A DNA stretch of 64,000 nucleotides from Argopecten irradians (GCF_041381155.1 NC_091144.1:3837001-3901000), one strand, 5' to 3'; positions 45,755 to 58,545 are shown, numbered from the stretch's first letter. Numbers and translations are program-made. The notes: generated by a model from the sequence alone, not told the origin.

Positions 45755-48700
45755 CATTTTGTTTTCTATGTATGAAATCTACAGTTACCTTTTGTTGTTA
45801 CACAATAGCTGCAGCTGAGGGTGGCCATTTTGTTTTCTATGTATGAAATCTCCAGTTGCCTTTTGTTGTTACACAATAGCTACAGCTGTGGGTGGCCATT
45901 TTGTTTTCTATGTATGAAATCTCCAGTTGCCTTTTGTTGTTACACAATAGCTACAGCTGTAGGTGGCCATTTTGTTTTCTGTGTATGAAATCTACAGTTA
46001 CCTTTTGTTGTTACACAATAGCTACAGCTGTAGGTGGCCATTTTGTTTTCTGTGTATGAAATCTACAGTTACCTTTTGTTGTTACACTATAGCTGCAGCT
46101 GAGGGTGGCCATTTTGTTTTCTGTGTATGAAATCTCCAGTTACCTTTTGCTGTTACACAATAGCTACAGCTGTGGGTGGCCATTTTGTTTTCTGTGTATG
46201 AAATCTACAGTTGCCTTTTGTTGTTACACAATAGCTACAGCTGAGGGTGGCCATTTTGTTTTCTGTGTATGAAATCTCCAGTTACCTTTTGTTGTTACAC
46301 AATAGCTACAGCTGAGGGTGGCCATTTTGTTTTCTGTGTATGAAATCTACAGTTACCTTTTGTTGTTACACAATAGCTGCAGCTGAGGGTGGCCATTTTG
46401 TTTTCTGTGTATGAAATCTACAGTTACCTTTTGTTGTTACACAATAGCTACAGCTGAGGGTGGCCATTTTGTTTTCTGTGTATGAAATCTACAGTTACCT
46501 TTTGTTGTTACACAATAGCTACAGCTGAGGGTGGCCATTTTGTTTTCTGTGTATGAAATCTCCAGTTACCTTTTGTTGTTACACAATAGCTACAGCTGAG
46601 GGTGGCCATTTTGTTTTCTGTGTATGAAATCTACAGTTACCTTTTGTTGTTACACAATAGCTACAGCTGAGGGTGGCCATTTTGTTTTCTGTGTATGAAA
46701 TCTACAGTTACCTTTTGTTCTTACACAATAGCTGCAGCTGAGGGTGGCCATTTTGTTTTCTATGTATGAAATCTCCAGTTGCCTTTTGTTGTTACACAAT
46801 AGCTGCAGCTGAGGGTGGCCATTTTGTTTTCTGTGTATGAAATCTACTGTCGCCTTTTGTTGTTACACAATAGCTACAGCTGTGGGTGGCCATTTTGTTT
46901 TCTGTGTATGAAATCTACAGTTACCTTTTGTTGTTACACAATAGCTGCAGCTGTGGGTGGCCATTTTGTTTTCTGTGTATGAAATCTACAGTTACCTTTT
47001 GTTGTTACACAATAGCTGCAGCTGAGGGTGGCCATTTTGTTTTCTGTGTATGAAATCTACAGTTACCTTTTGTTGTTACACAATAGCTACAGCTGAGGGT
47101 GGCCATTTTGTTTTCTGTGTATGAAATCTACAGTTACCTTTTGTTGTTACACAATAGCTGCAGCTGAGGGTGGCCATTTTGTTTTCTATGTATGAAATCT
47201 ACAGTTACCTTTTGTTGTTACACAATAGCTGCAGCTGAGGGTGGCCATTTTGTTTTCTGTGTATGAAATCTCCAGTTGCCTTTTGTTGTTACACAATAGC
47301 TACAGCTGTGGGTGGCCATTTTGTTTTCTGTGTATGAAATCTACAGTTACCTTTTGTTGTTACACAATAGCTGCAGCTGTGGGTGGCCATTTTGTTTTCT
47401 GTGTATGAAATCTACAGTTACCTTTTGTTGTTACACAATAGCTGCAGCTGAGGGTGGCCATTTTGTTTTCTGTGTATGAAATCTACAGTTACCTTTTGTT
47501 GTTACACAATAGCTACAGCTGTGGGTGGCCATTTTGTTTTCTGTGTATGAAATCTACAGTTACCTTTTGTTGTTACACAATAGCTGCAGCTGTGGGTGGC
47601 CATTTTGTTTTCTGTGTATGAAATCTACAGTTACCTTTTGTTGTTACACAATAGCTGCAGCTGAGGGTGGCCATTTTGTTTTCTGTGTATGAAATCTACA
47701 GTTACCTTTTGTTGTTACACAATAGCTGCAGCTGTGGGTGGCCATTTTGTTTTCTGTGTATGAAATCTACAGTTACCTTTTGTTGTTACACAATAGCTAC
47801 AGCTGTGGGTGGCCATTTTGTTTTCTGTGTATGAAATCTACAGTTACCTTTTGTTGTTACACAATAGCTGCAGCTGAGGGTGGCCATTTTGTTTTCTGTG
47901 TATGAAATCTACAGTTACCTTTTGTTGTTACACAATAGCTACAGCTGTGGGTGGCCATTTTGTTTTCTGTGTATGAAATCTACAGTTACCTTTTGTTGTT
48001 ACACAATAGCTACAGCTGTGGGTGGCCATTTTGTTTTCTGTGTATGAAATCTACAGTTACCTTTTGTTGTTACACAATAGCTGCAGCTGTGGGTGGCCAT
48101 TTTGTTTTCTGTGTATGAAATCTACAGTTGCCTTTTGTTGTTACACAATAGCTGCAGCTGAGGGTGGCCATTTTGTTTTCTGTGTATGAAATCTACAGTT
48201 ACCTTTTGTTGTTACACAATAGCTACAGCTGTGGGTGGCCATTTTGTTTTCTGTGTATGAAATCTACAGTTACCTTTTGTTGTTACACAATAGCTACAGC
48301 TGTGGGTGGCCATTTTGTTTTCTGTGTATGAAATCTACAGTTACCTTTTGTTGTTACACTATAGCTGCAGCTGAAGGTGGCCATTTTGTTTTCTGTGTAT
48401 GAAATCTACAGTTGCCTTTTGTTGTTACACAATAGCTGCAGCTGAGGGTGGCCATTTTGTTTTCTGTGTATGAAATCTACAGTTGCCTTTTGTTGTTACA
48501 CAATAGCTGCAGCTGTGGGTGGCCATTTTGTTTTCTGTGTATGAAATCTACACTTGCCTTTTGTTGTTACACAATAGCTGCAGCTGAGGGTGGCCATTTT
48601 GTTTTCTGTGTATGAAATCTACAGTTACCTTTTGTTGTTACACAATAGCTGCAGCTGTGGGTGGCCATTTTGTTTTCTGTGTATGAAATCTACAGTTACC

Positions 48701-51700
48701 TTTTGTTGTTACACAATAGCTGCAGCTGAGGGTGGCCATTTTGTTTTCTGTGTATGAAATCTACAGTTACCTTTTGTTGTTACACAATAGCTGCAGCTGT
48801 GGGTGGCCATTTTGTTTTTTTGTGTATGAAATCTACAGTTACCTTTTGTTGTTACACAATAGCTGCAGCTGTGGGTGGCCATTTTGTTTTCTGTGTATGA
48901 AATCTACAGTTGCCTTTTGTTGTTACACAATAGCTGCAGCTGAGGGTGGCCATTTTGTTTTCTGTGTATGAAATCTACTGTCGCCTTTTGTTGTTACACA
49001 ATAGCTACAGCTGTGGGTGGCCATTTTGTTTTCTGTGTATGAAATCTACAGTTACCTTTTGTTGTTACACAATAGCTACAGCTGTGGGTGGCCATTTTGT
49101 TTTCTGTGTATGAAATCTACAGTTACCTTTTGTTGTTACACAATAGCTGCAGCTGAGGGTGGCCATTTTGTTTTCTGTGTATGAAATCTACAGTTACCTT
49201 TTGTTGTTACACAATAGCTGCAGCTGTGGGTGGCCATTTTGTTTTCTGTGTATGAAATCTCCAGTTGCCTTTTGTTGTTACACAATAGCTACAGCTGTGG
49301 GTGGCCATTTTGTTTTCTGTGTATGAAATCTCCAGTTACCTTTTGTTGTTACACAATAGCTACAGCTGTGGGTGGCCATTTTGTTTTCTGTGTATGAAAT
49401 CTACAGTTGCCTTTTGTTGTTACACAATAGCTGCAGCTGTGGGTGGCCATTTTGTTTTCTGTGTATGAAATCTACAGTTACCTTTTGTTGTTACACAATA
49501 GCTACAGCTGTGGGTGGCCATTTTGTTTTCTGTGTATGAAATCTCCAGTTGCCTTTTGTTGTTACACAATAGCTACAGCTGTGGGTGGCCATTTTGTTTT
49601 CTGTGTATGAAATCTACAGTTGCCTTTTGTTGTTACACAATAGCTACAGCTGAGGATGGCCATTTTGTTTTCTGTGTATGAAATCTACAGTTACCTTTTG
49701 TTGTTACACAATAGCTGCAGCTGTGGGTGGCCATTTTGTTTTCTGTGTATGAAATCTACAGTTACCTTTTGTTGTTACACAATAGCTGCAGCTGAGGGTG
49801 GCCATTTTGTTTTCTGTGTATGAAATCTACAGTTACCTTTTGTTGTTACCACAATAGCTACAGCTGTGGGTGGCCATTTTGTTTTCTGTGTATGAAATCT
49901 ACAGTTACCTATTGTTGTTACACAATAGCTGAAACTGTGGGTGGCCATTTTGTTTTTTGTGTATGAAATCTACAGTTACCTTTTGTTGTAACACAATAGC
50001 TACAGCTGTGGGTGGCCATTTTGTTTTCTGTGTATGAAATCTACAGTTACCTTTTGTTGTAACACAATAGCTACAGCTGTGGGTGGCCATTTTGTTTTCT
50101 GTGTATGAAATCTACAGTTACCTTTTGTTGTTACACAATAGCTGCAGCTGAGGGTGGCCATTTTGTTTTCTGTGTATGAAATCTACAGTTACCTTTTGTT
50201 GTTACACAATAGCTGCAGCTGAGGGTGGCCATTTTGTTTTCTGTGTATGAAATCTACAGTTCCCTTTTGTTGTTACACAATAGCTGCAGCTGTGGGTGGC
50301 CATTTTGTTTTTTTGTGTATGAAATCTCCAGTTGCCTTTTGTTGTTACACAATAGCTGCAGCTGAGGGTGGCCATTTTGTTTTCTGTGTATGAAATCTAC
50401 AGTTACCTTTTGTTGTTACACAATAGCTACAGCTGTGGGTGGCCATTTTGTTTTCTGTGTATGAAATCTACAGTTACCTTTTGTTGTTACACAATAGCTG
50501 CAGCTGTGGGTGGCCATTTTGTTTTCTGTGTATGAAATCTACAGTTACCTTTTGTTGTAACACAATAGCTACAGCTGTGGGTGGCCATTTTGTTTTTCTG
50601 TGTATGAAATCTACAGTTACCTTTTGTTGTTACACAATAGCTACAGCTGTGGGTGGCCATTTTGTTTTCTGTGTATGAAATCTACAGTTACCTTTTGTTG
50701 TAACACAATAGCTACAGCTGTGGGTGGCCATTTTGTTTTCTGTGTATGAAATCTACAGTTACCTTTTGTTGTTACACAATAGCTGCAGCTGAGGGTGGCC
50801 ATTTTGTTTTCTGTGTATGAAATCTACAGTTACCTTTTGTTGTTACACAATAGCTACAGCTGTGGGTGGCCATTTTGTTTTCTGTGTATGAAATCTACAG
50901 TTGCCTTTTGTTGTTACACAATAGCTGCAGCTGTGGGTGGCCATTTTGTTTTCTGTGTATGAAATCTCCAGTTACCTTTTGTTGTTACACAATAGCTACA
51001 GCTGAGGGTGGCCATTTTGTTTTCTGTGTATGAAATCTACAGTTACCTTTTGTTGTTACACAATAGCTGCAGCTGAGGGTGGCCATTTTGTTTTCTGTGT
51101 ATGAAATCTACAGTTACCTTTTGTTGTTACACTATAGCTGCAGCTGAAGGTGGCCATTTTTGTTTTCTGTGTATGAAATCTACAGTTGCCTTTTGTTGTT
51201 ACACAATAGCTGCAGCTGTGGGTGGCCATTTTGTTTTTCTGTGTATGAAATCTACAGTTGCCTTTTGTTGTTACACAATAGCTGCAGCTGAGGGTGGCCA
51301 TTTTGTTTTCTGTGTATGAAATCTACAGTTACCTTTTGTTGTTACACAATAGCTGCAGCTGAGGGTGGCCATTTTGTTTTCTGTGTATGAAATCTACAGT
51401 TGCCTTTTGTTGTTACACAATAGCTGCAGCTGTGGGTGGCCATTTTGTTTTCTGTGTATGAAATCTACAGTTACCTTTTGTTGTTACACTATAGCTGCAG
51501 CTGTGGGTGGCCATTTTGTTTTCTGTGTATGAAATCTACAGTTACCTTTTGTTGTTACACAATAGCTGCAGCTGTGGGTGGCCATTTTGTTTTTTTGTGT
51601 ATGAAATCTACAGTTACCTTTTGTTGTTACACAATAGCTGCAGCTGAGGGTGGCCATTTTGTTTTCTGTGTATGAAATCTACAGTTACCTTTTGTTGTTA

Positions 51701-52262
51701 CACAATAGCTGCAGCTGTGGGTGGCCATTTTGTTTTCTGTGTATGAAATCTACAGTTGCCTTTTGTTGTTACACAATAGCTGCAGCTGAGGGTGGCCATT
51801 TTGTTTTCTGTGTATGAAATCTACAGTTACCTTTTGTTGTTACACAATAGCTACAGCTGAGGGTGGCCATTTTGTTTTCTGTGTATGAAATCTACAGTTA
51901 CCTTTTGTTGTTACACTATAGCTGCAGCTGTGGGTGGCCATTTTGTTTTCTGTGTATGAAATCTACAGTTACCTTTTGTTGTTACACAATAGCTACAGCT
52001 GTGGGTGGCCATTTTGTTTTCTGTGTATGAAATCTCCAGTTATCTTTTGTTGTTACACAATAGCTACAGCTGTGGGTGGCCATTTTGTTTTCTGTGTATG
52101 AAATCTACAGTTGCCTTTTGTTGTTACACAATAGCTGCAGCTGTGGGTGGCCATTTTGTTTTCTGTGTATGAAATCTACAGTTACCTTTTGTTGTTACAC
52201 AATAGCTACAGCTGTGGGTGGCCATTTTGTTTTCTGTGTATGAAATCTCCAGTTGCCTTTTT
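45755..52262. repeat. 71-bp minisatellite, array B (about 91 units)
   Basis: Near-perfect 71-bp units carry the 10-bp palindrome AGCTGCAGCT (or AGCTACAGCT) and either GAGGGTGGCC or TGTGGGTGGCC. Variant classes (GCAG/ACAG, GAGGG/TGTGG, CTACAG/CTCCAG, TTACC/TTGCC) alternate in blocks, a sign of local amplification. The array is interrupted at 52,263 by the Gypsy element and resumes at 63,497. Confidence 0.95.
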
Positions 52263-52331
52263 TGTCGCCCTATGGATGGCTGTGTTGGTCGAAATGACGA
52301 CAAGGAGTAGGGTAGAAGCTTGTTGACGGCT

Positions 52332-52337
52332 TTTATT
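52332..52337 (-). terminator. LTR polyadenylation signal AATAAA
   Basis: TTTATT on the plus strand, AATAAA in sense, about 230 bp downstream of the LTR TATA box. The same signal in the 5' LTR is at 62,343-62,348. Spacing fits an R region between them. Confidence 0.7.
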
Positions 52338-52568
52338 CAAAGTGTAGACAAGAGTTCTCACTTTCTCTCTCTCATGTGTGTGGCCCTAGAGGAGGCGGTG
52401 ACGTAGGTGTATGTGAGGCGGAAGTACCCAGTCTCAGTCTTATTCCCGTCTGATGTCCGTCTAATTTCAGTCTAGTTTCCGTCTCCGTCTGGTTTCAGTC
52501 TAGTTTGAGTTCAGTCTAGTTTCAGTCTCCGTCTAGTTTCCGTCTGACTGGGGCCTATTGCGGCCCTC

Positions 52569-52576
52569 TATTTATA
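52569..52576 (-). promoter_or_regulatory. LTR TATA box
   Basis: In sense the sequence reads TTATAAATAGAGGG, a strong TATA box. The copy that would drive the element is in the 5' LTR at 62,569-62,576. Confidence 0.7.
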
Positions 52577-53498
52577 ATGATTGGGTACGTGACTGGTACA
52601 CGTGCCGTTGGGACAATGCTTGCCCCAAAGGTTACCCAGCTCATCATAAACTGTCAAAATTTACTAATTTTAATTCAGAATACAGCCTTACCGGCGCCTG
52701 ATGCAGGCTTAACAAAATAGAAATGTTTTGATTTTCTGACTGGACTTGGTTGAGGCTGGACAGAACCGCCTGTAATATGCACATTTTGAACAAACTATAC
52801 TGCGCAGTTAAACAGGTGTGTGGACTACGCGATGTCCTGTCATTCCTTCAAGAACATTCCACGTAGTCCCTACCATACCCATACCTATTCGGTAACAATT
52901 AACTAATAAGTTGGTCACCTAGTTTAACACGTGCATAGACCGTGCGATGTCCTGCCATGCTTTCCAGAACATCCCACGTAGTCGCTACAAAGTAGGTGCC
53001 GTAACAATTTACTGATATTTCGGTCACCTAGTTTGGCCATGCCTTAAAACAACAACCTAACTCTGGCTGCAAACATGAGTAAACAATCCCGCGTTACTGA
53101 CCTTTAAATATACTACACATCAATACTAGGTCTCAGCAACACTATATACACCACAATAATGCACTATGAAATTAAACACAGCCTAATAAATATATACATG
53201 GTTGTTATTAAATAACTAATACTTGTACTCTTATAAAATACACTATAATTTAACTCAGCCCCGCGATCCACAATTATACACGGCTAACATGACAACTTCT
53301 GTCAAGGTTCAACAGGTACCCCACTTCCTGTTTACCTAGCGGGAATATTCAAATATCATATCTATTAATGATATTCATGGGGACTTAAGCAGGGCTACTA
53401 GCCTGTCTATCTCTATAGGGTTACAATCATCTATCACCAATAATATCATTGGGGCTTAAGCAAGGCTACCAGCCTGCCTACCTCTATAGGGTTACAAT

Positions 53499-53511
53499 CG
53501 CCCCTTTCTTC
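53499..53511 (-). promoter_or_regulatory. Polypurine tract next to the 3' LTR
   Basis: In sense GAAGAAAGGGGCG lies 2 nt upstream of the 3' LTR start. This is the expected position for the plus-strand primer of LTR elements. The same tract is kept in copy 1 beside 31,367. Confidence 0.8.
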
Positions 53512-54628
53512 AAACAAGACAATATGTAAGGCATTTCTCAGAATGGCTTACATATTTCTTAACGCAAAGTATCAAGTATTATTAATATTTCAATTTACCA
53601 CCGCCTCCTTTTAAAAAAAAAAAAAAAAATTCCCTAAATAGTAACTAGTGGCCATTCCATTCATTTCTCCTTTCAACCTTCTTTCATTCGCATGCGTCAT
53701 GCAGTATATCTTTAATTATCGCGAAGTTATCCTATTAAACGTTAAACTATTAAACTCTTTTACCTTAATGCACAATATGTACATGTACATACACATATTG
53801 TAATTATCTTGGACGTTATACTATAAACATCTCTTTAATATATTCATGCAATATAAAGTCTTATTTACAGTCACAGTTCTATGGTCACAACATCATAAAG
53901 TTGGCGAGTAATTATATTTCACAGTTCGTCCATTGTAGTTCAAACATATTTCACAGTTCGTCCATTGTAGTTCAAACATATTTCACATTCACTTCCATTG
54001 TAGTTCGAACATACAATGTATTTAACAGTCACACAGTTCCATGGTAACTACATCGTTGAAAATCAGTAATATTATTTCACAGTCACGTCCATTTTAGCTT
54101 GAACCTATTTAACAGTCACACAGTTCCATGGTAACTACATCGTTGAAAATCAGTAATATTATTTCACAGTCACGTCCATTTTAGTTTGAACCTATTTAAC
54201 AGTCACACAGTTCCATGGTCACTTCATCGTTAAAAAATCATTCGTAATAATATGGCTGCTCATATATAAAAATCCACAGTTTATCTCCACAGTTGCTGCT
54301 TATTTAATTATATCCAGAGCTTCTTTATGTTCTTAGGTCCGTCATCCACCACGGTTCTTGAAGAGGTCACATTTTGTCTTATCCGCATTAAGACATTCTG
54401 ATTTTTTTTAATTGATTAACGTTAATATCCAGACAAGAGTTGGTCTTGTTAACACCAAGACGTTTCCGTATTGTCTTGTAATAACCGAGACATTATATGT
54501 ATATCTTTGTCTCGTAAGTATCTTTAATCGTTAAATATCAAGGCATAATGTTTCACCGGGTCATTATCATTTCCTTCTTCACATTTAGACATTGTCTTGT
54601 TACGACCAAGACGTTACTTTATATCTGT
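53512..54628 (-). repeat. Non-coding 3' region with 33-bp and 87-bp tandem units
   Basis: Between env-like and the polypurine tract there is no gene. 53,925-54,020 has 33-bp units (CAGTTCGTCCATTGTAGTTC), and AACAGTCACACAGTTCCATG recurs at 54,024, 54,111 and 54,198, giving an 87-bp period. An A17 run is at about 53,613-53,629. Confidence 0.75.
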
Positions 54629-55456
54629 CTATGGAAGACTGAGCTCTTTTCTTAAGTCTGGGTATATTACACTTCGTACTCGGGTTGTAAGGCAGTCTTG
54701 TTTACCCGATTCAATTCCTCCACTTTGTGATGGGGCACGAACGCCTTCAGGGTAATTTCCTGACATCAGTGTAGGTTTTTCTTTGTTTTCTTGTTCCTGG
54801 TGGATGAGTTCCTTGATGTATGTTGTCATCAATTCTTCTAAGGCTGTCATGTCTTCTGTGGATTGGTTACTTTTGAGTCTTTGCATTGTTCTTGAGGCTT
54901 GCGAAGCACTCGACTCTGACTTTCCCCTTTTCACTGACCATTTACCTAACCTACATTTCTGACATTTATCCCTAATTCTCCTACGACATAAATATATCAC
55001 TATAACAACAACTACTACCACACCTACTATCGACAAGTAGGTCGAGAGGGGCAAATCAGATTCCATGGGTTCAAGATCAAATGAATTGTCAAGTTCATTT
55101 ATCAACTCATCAATGGGGATTTCCTTTATAGGCTTAAGTTTATGGGGTATCTTAATGTTTTTTATATTTGGTAGTCTTTGGGTCATTGGTTTCCAGAGTT
55201 CAATGGAGCCTACATAATAATTTGAAATCACCTGTTGAAAATGATCTGTTAGGTTATATTTACTCTCTGAATGATAATATGAGGGCAAGGTCATATATTC
55301 ATTTGATGCAGAACAACCTTCCGTAAGGGATAAGGTGTCAATAGGGTATCTGGTCACCACAGTACCAGATTGGGCTCTATAGGGGCATTTCAGTGTAAAG
55401 GTCAAGGATCTATCATGGACAACTATCCATTGGCCATTGGTCAAATACTGGGCCAT
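54629..55456 (-). pseudogene. Env-like glycoprotein, C-terminal part with membrane anchor
   Basis: 275 residues open. Ectodomain-like sequence with scattered Cys and N-glycosylation sequons (for example NLT at about 68-70), then one strong hydrophobic segment at residues 138-156 (valine-rich), then a basic stop-transfer CRRRIRDK and a ~115-residue polar tail. This is the architecture of a type I membrane fusion glycoprotein C-terminus. Its first Met is probably internal: the frame continues upstream without one, and the true chain continues from the neighbouring fragment in another frame. Confidence 0.75.
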
Positions 55457-55500
55457 AGGGGAAGTGTTTGTATTTTGTACTACTGTAGTACAATATTTAA

Positions 55501-56004
55501 CTAAATTATTGGTCCAATTAAAAAAAAAAGATTAACAATGCATTTCTTATTTCCCATTATAGTATACATTGGACTACGAAACCTGCAGTAGTTTTTAACG
55601 CTATTTACACATTGATTCATCTCCTCAATTGTCATTGTAACCAATTGTGTTTTCGCTTCATTGATTGCAAGAGCTTCTGCTTCTAATTTAAAAGTCGCCA
55701 AAATATTTGTTTGATTCGATCCAAGGTACGGAAGAGGAGGGTTATGTGCTCGGTACACAGCAAACTTGCCAATTGTGTCTATTAATGGAATTGGAATGAC
55801 TACAATAAGGCTATCATTACTAATAAGTGTCGTACAGGTCACTGTCTTATAAAATTCCCAAAGGTCAGTTTCCGGGTCAAAAGGTACTCTTACACCTGGG
55901 TCAAGTTTGCTTTCTACTTCTATAAGGAGTTCGTACAAGTCTGGGGGTGAAATGACTGAAGGGCTTAAATGTCCTAGAGATAGCATATTGATCTGAAGTT
56001 TCAA
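55501..56004 (-). pseudogene. Env-like glycoprotein, middle part
   Basis: 167 residues, matching the 158-residue piece in copy 1, so the protein sequence is conserved between copies. The frame is lost at its C-terminal end at a homopolymer (10 A on the plus strand at about 55,520-55,529), which is a mutation or sequencing slip. Copy 1 has a different, shorter A-run there. No family is recognised from this part alone; the assignment rests on position. Confidence 0.65.
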
Positions 56005-56233
56005 ATGATTAAGATAATCTCTAGCTAATCCAACTAATTCCTTTGCTTCACTAATATAAGGGCCCTGTCGATCTTAGTGTATGTACTTAAATATTCATCA
56101 ATATCTTGTATTGCTTCTGTTAAATTTAGAGCTATGCTTCTTAGATTCTCTAAGGTATCAATCACGTCATTTATATTCCTTCTATTATCAGTGATTTGAC
56201 CTTGTGCAGCATAAATTATTGTTAAGCTTTCCT

Positions 56234-56449
56234 TTACTGCATGCTTAAGATTGACTTGATTAGGTCTACGTTAGTTTTGATTGTATTAATATCACCTTCA
56301 TCTAAAGTACTAAACAGAAAGTTCAATGCTTTACCTATTATAGGAATTAAAGCTCTTTTAGTTCTCGCTTGATGTAGTGTCTTAATATCGGTAAGTTCTG
56401 ACTGAAGAAAGTCTTGTGTATTTCTTACATTTTCAACTTCATGGTTCAA
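56234..56449 (-). pseudogene. Env-like glycoprotein, furin site and fusion-peptide region
   Basis: The 71-residue fragment has RTKR at residues 29-32, a furin-type R-X-K-R site, followed at once by a hydrophobic, Gly-containing stretch (33-46) and an acidic LDEGD. That order is seen in F-type fusion proteins of insect errantiviruses and baculoviruses. Open sequence upstream extends towards the integrase stop at 56,653, so env probably begins about there. Confidence 0.7.
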
Positions 56450-56652
56450 TCTTATAAGGTTGTTATTAAGATGTATTCTCGTCCTATTTATTTGGTTATA
56501 TGGTTATTTCTGACAGACTATTATTTAACTTTCTAAGAACTTCTTCGTAAGGATTAATATTAAGAACAAAAGCTACAAGCTATAATTGTTTTTTATGGAG
56601 CCTTATATTTCGTTTTCTGAAACGATAAGAAACGATTCACTAATGAATCTCG

Positions 56653-58545
56653 TTATTGATCACGGAGAAAATATTTCAGGCATTTTTTAAATAGCTCTGA
56701 ATTGTCCTCAGAGTCTCTTGATATATCTCTCTTAACTTTCTTTGTCTGATTCTTAGAATCTACATCTTTTCTATTGTGGAGCCTATCATCTTGACATGTT
56801 TTATCTACTGCGATAGAGATTTGGGGCGTAACTTCATTTGTTAATTTATTTATCGCATCAATCTCCATGTCATCAGCAGTACCACCAGTCTCAGACGCAT
56901 CTACAAAATCATCATCATCATCGTCATCTGTCTGAGTGTCAGCGTTATTGTTTTCTTTTAACTTACCTTTCAATTGTGTTAAGGGTATAAGTTCATCATC
57001 TGAATCAATAGGACTAGCTTTGTCCAATTCTCGAGTCCGGAGCCTTTGTCTTAGCTCCATTAACGGAATATCATCCTCAGAGTCCGAATCTGACCTTTCT
57101 TGTCTTCTATGTCTTATGACTCTTTTTAAGGATGTTTCCTCCTCAGACTCCTCTGAACTGCTCTCAGGGGGAACTACATATGTCGATTTCCTTAAAGGTC
57201 GACCTATATTATCTTTGGGCAACTCCCATTCATCAACATTTGCTAATCGTAAATGCCTCGCGTGTGTCTTCGTGACTTCACCTGTAAGCTGGTTTCTTAC
57301 CTTAAAACTTACTGGTCCAGTTTGCTCTATGATCCTATAATAAGGTGTCCATTTATTGTCCAGTTTTGAGGTACGCTTATGGTTTCTTATGTAAACCGGA
57401 TCTCCTGTCTTAAGATTCTCGTCTTTACAGTTCCTATCAGCGAGTTTCTTCTGTTTCTTCTTCGCTTGCTTCATGTGTCTATGCACTAGAACAAAGGACT
57501 TATGTTGCTGCTCTAAGGCGATCTTGTGTAACTCTTCACCGGCATACCGCCGTCTTGGCTTTAAGATTGTGTCCAAGGGGAGTACTACATCGCGGTTATA
57601 AAGCAGGAAGAAAGGTGATGCCTTTGTTACCTCACTGGTATGAAATCTTACTGCGGCCAATACTTGGTTCAAGAAAAGATCCCACGTGTTAACGTTTTCT
57701 TTGATCTTCTTGGCCAAAATGTCTACCATCGTTCTATGAAATCTCTCCACCTTTCCATTTGACTGGGGGCAATAATAAGAAGTGGTAACATGGTGGATAT
57801 TCAATGCTTCTAGTGTCTCCTTTACTGATCTAGCGATATTCTCTGAACCGTTATCTGTAACCAGTTCTAATACGCTACCATATCTTGGGAATAGTTCTTC
57901 CAAGATAAGATGTACAATGTTTGCTGCTGATTTGTCAGGGACTGGAAATGCTTCCGGAAAGCCAGAGTAAACGTCTATGAACGACACGATGTATTTGTTT
58001 CCTGATAATGTCTGGGGATAAGGGCCTGACAAATCCATTGCTACCTTAGCAAAAGGGTATGGGGGTATCTGGCTGTCTTGAAGAGGAGGATAAGGGTTAC
58101 TGTGACTTCTTGTCTGACAAGTCACACACTTTTCAATGTGTTGGTGAACCTTCTTGTATAACAAAGGAAAATAATACTTCTTTCTTATTACGTCATATGT
58201 TTTGTCAACTGCCATATGACCTAGGAAATCATGATACTGTCTTATCACCATTCCTTCAAGTTCCTTCGGAATGTAAAGTCTCAAGACCGGGTCATCTGAT
58301 TCCGCGTTTGACAAATAATACACTAAGTTATCTACAACCAAGAAGCGCTCCTCCTCACTCTTGGTTGCTTGTCCATTACAAAGTCTAAGTTTCAGCTTTG
58401 ATATGTCTTCGTCATTGTCTTGAGTTTTTCTTATGTCTATGTCTTTAGGGAGATCCATATGAGGTTTAACAATATCGTCTGGAGTATCAACTGTACTACT
58501 GACAAAGTCTCTTGGCTTAAAACTTGTTAGAGTTGAGAGCTCCAA
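56653..58545 (-). CDS. Gypsy copy 2 integrase with long acidic C-terminal tail
   Basis: This 630-residue frame inserts element cDNA into host DNA. The zinc domain has H105, H110, C140, C143 (HHCC). The catalytic core has D171 (AMDLSGP), D231 (VTDNGSEN) and E267 (SNGKVERFH), with 35 residues between the last two: D,D35E. A C-terminal domain with NKWTPYYRIIEQTGP and HARHLRL follows. Residues about 440-600 form an unusual Ser/Asp/Glu-rich tail (SSSEESEEE, DSDSEDD, a run of seven D). The first ~85 residues belong to the RNase H-integrase linker. It overlaps the RT frame by 29 bp owing to one extra base near 58,521. Confidence 0.93.
   Translation of the reverse strand: MELSTLTSFKPRDFVSSTVDTPDDIVKPHMDLPKDIDIRKTQDNDEDISKLKLRLCNGQATKSEEERFLVVDNLVYYLSNAESDDPVLRLYIPKELEGMVIRQYHDFLGHMAVDKTYDVIRKKYYFPLLYKKVHQHIEKCVTCQTRSHSNPYPPLQDSQIPPYPFAKVAMDLSGPYPQTLSGNKYIVSFIDVYSGFPEAFPVPDKSAANIVHLILEELFPRYGSVLELVTDNGSENIARSVKETLEALNIHHVTTSYYCPQSNGKVERFHRTMVDILAKKIKENVNTWDLFLNQVLAAVRFHTSEVTKASPFFLLYNRDVVLPLDTILKPRRRYAGEELHKIALEQQHKSFVLVHRHMKQAKKKQKKLADRNCKDENLKTGDPVYIRNHKRTSKLDNKWTPYYRIIEQTGPVSFKVRNQLTGEVTKTHARHLRLANVDEWELPKDNIGRPLRKSTYVVPPESSSEESEEETSLKRVIRHRRQERSDSDSEDDIPLMELRQRLRTRELDKASPIDSDDELIPLTQLKGKLKENNNADTQTDDDDDDDFVDASETGGTADDMEIDAINKLTNEVTPQISIAVDKTCQDDRLHNRKDVDSKNQTKKVKRDISRDSEDNSELFKKCLKYFLRDQ

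Larger units (their letters stand above)
52263..53496 (-). repeat. 3' LTR of Gypsy copy 2 (1,234 bp)
   Basis: In sense it starts TGTAACCCTATAGAGG and ends ATAGGGCGACA, the TG...CA ends expected of LTRs. It holds short tandem AGTCTAGTTTC/CGTCT units (52,432-52,550) and, at 52,829-52,942 and 52,944-53,035, two diverged copies of one block (shared GCGATGTCCTG, CCACGTAGTC, GGTCACCTAGTTT). Confidence 0.95.
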
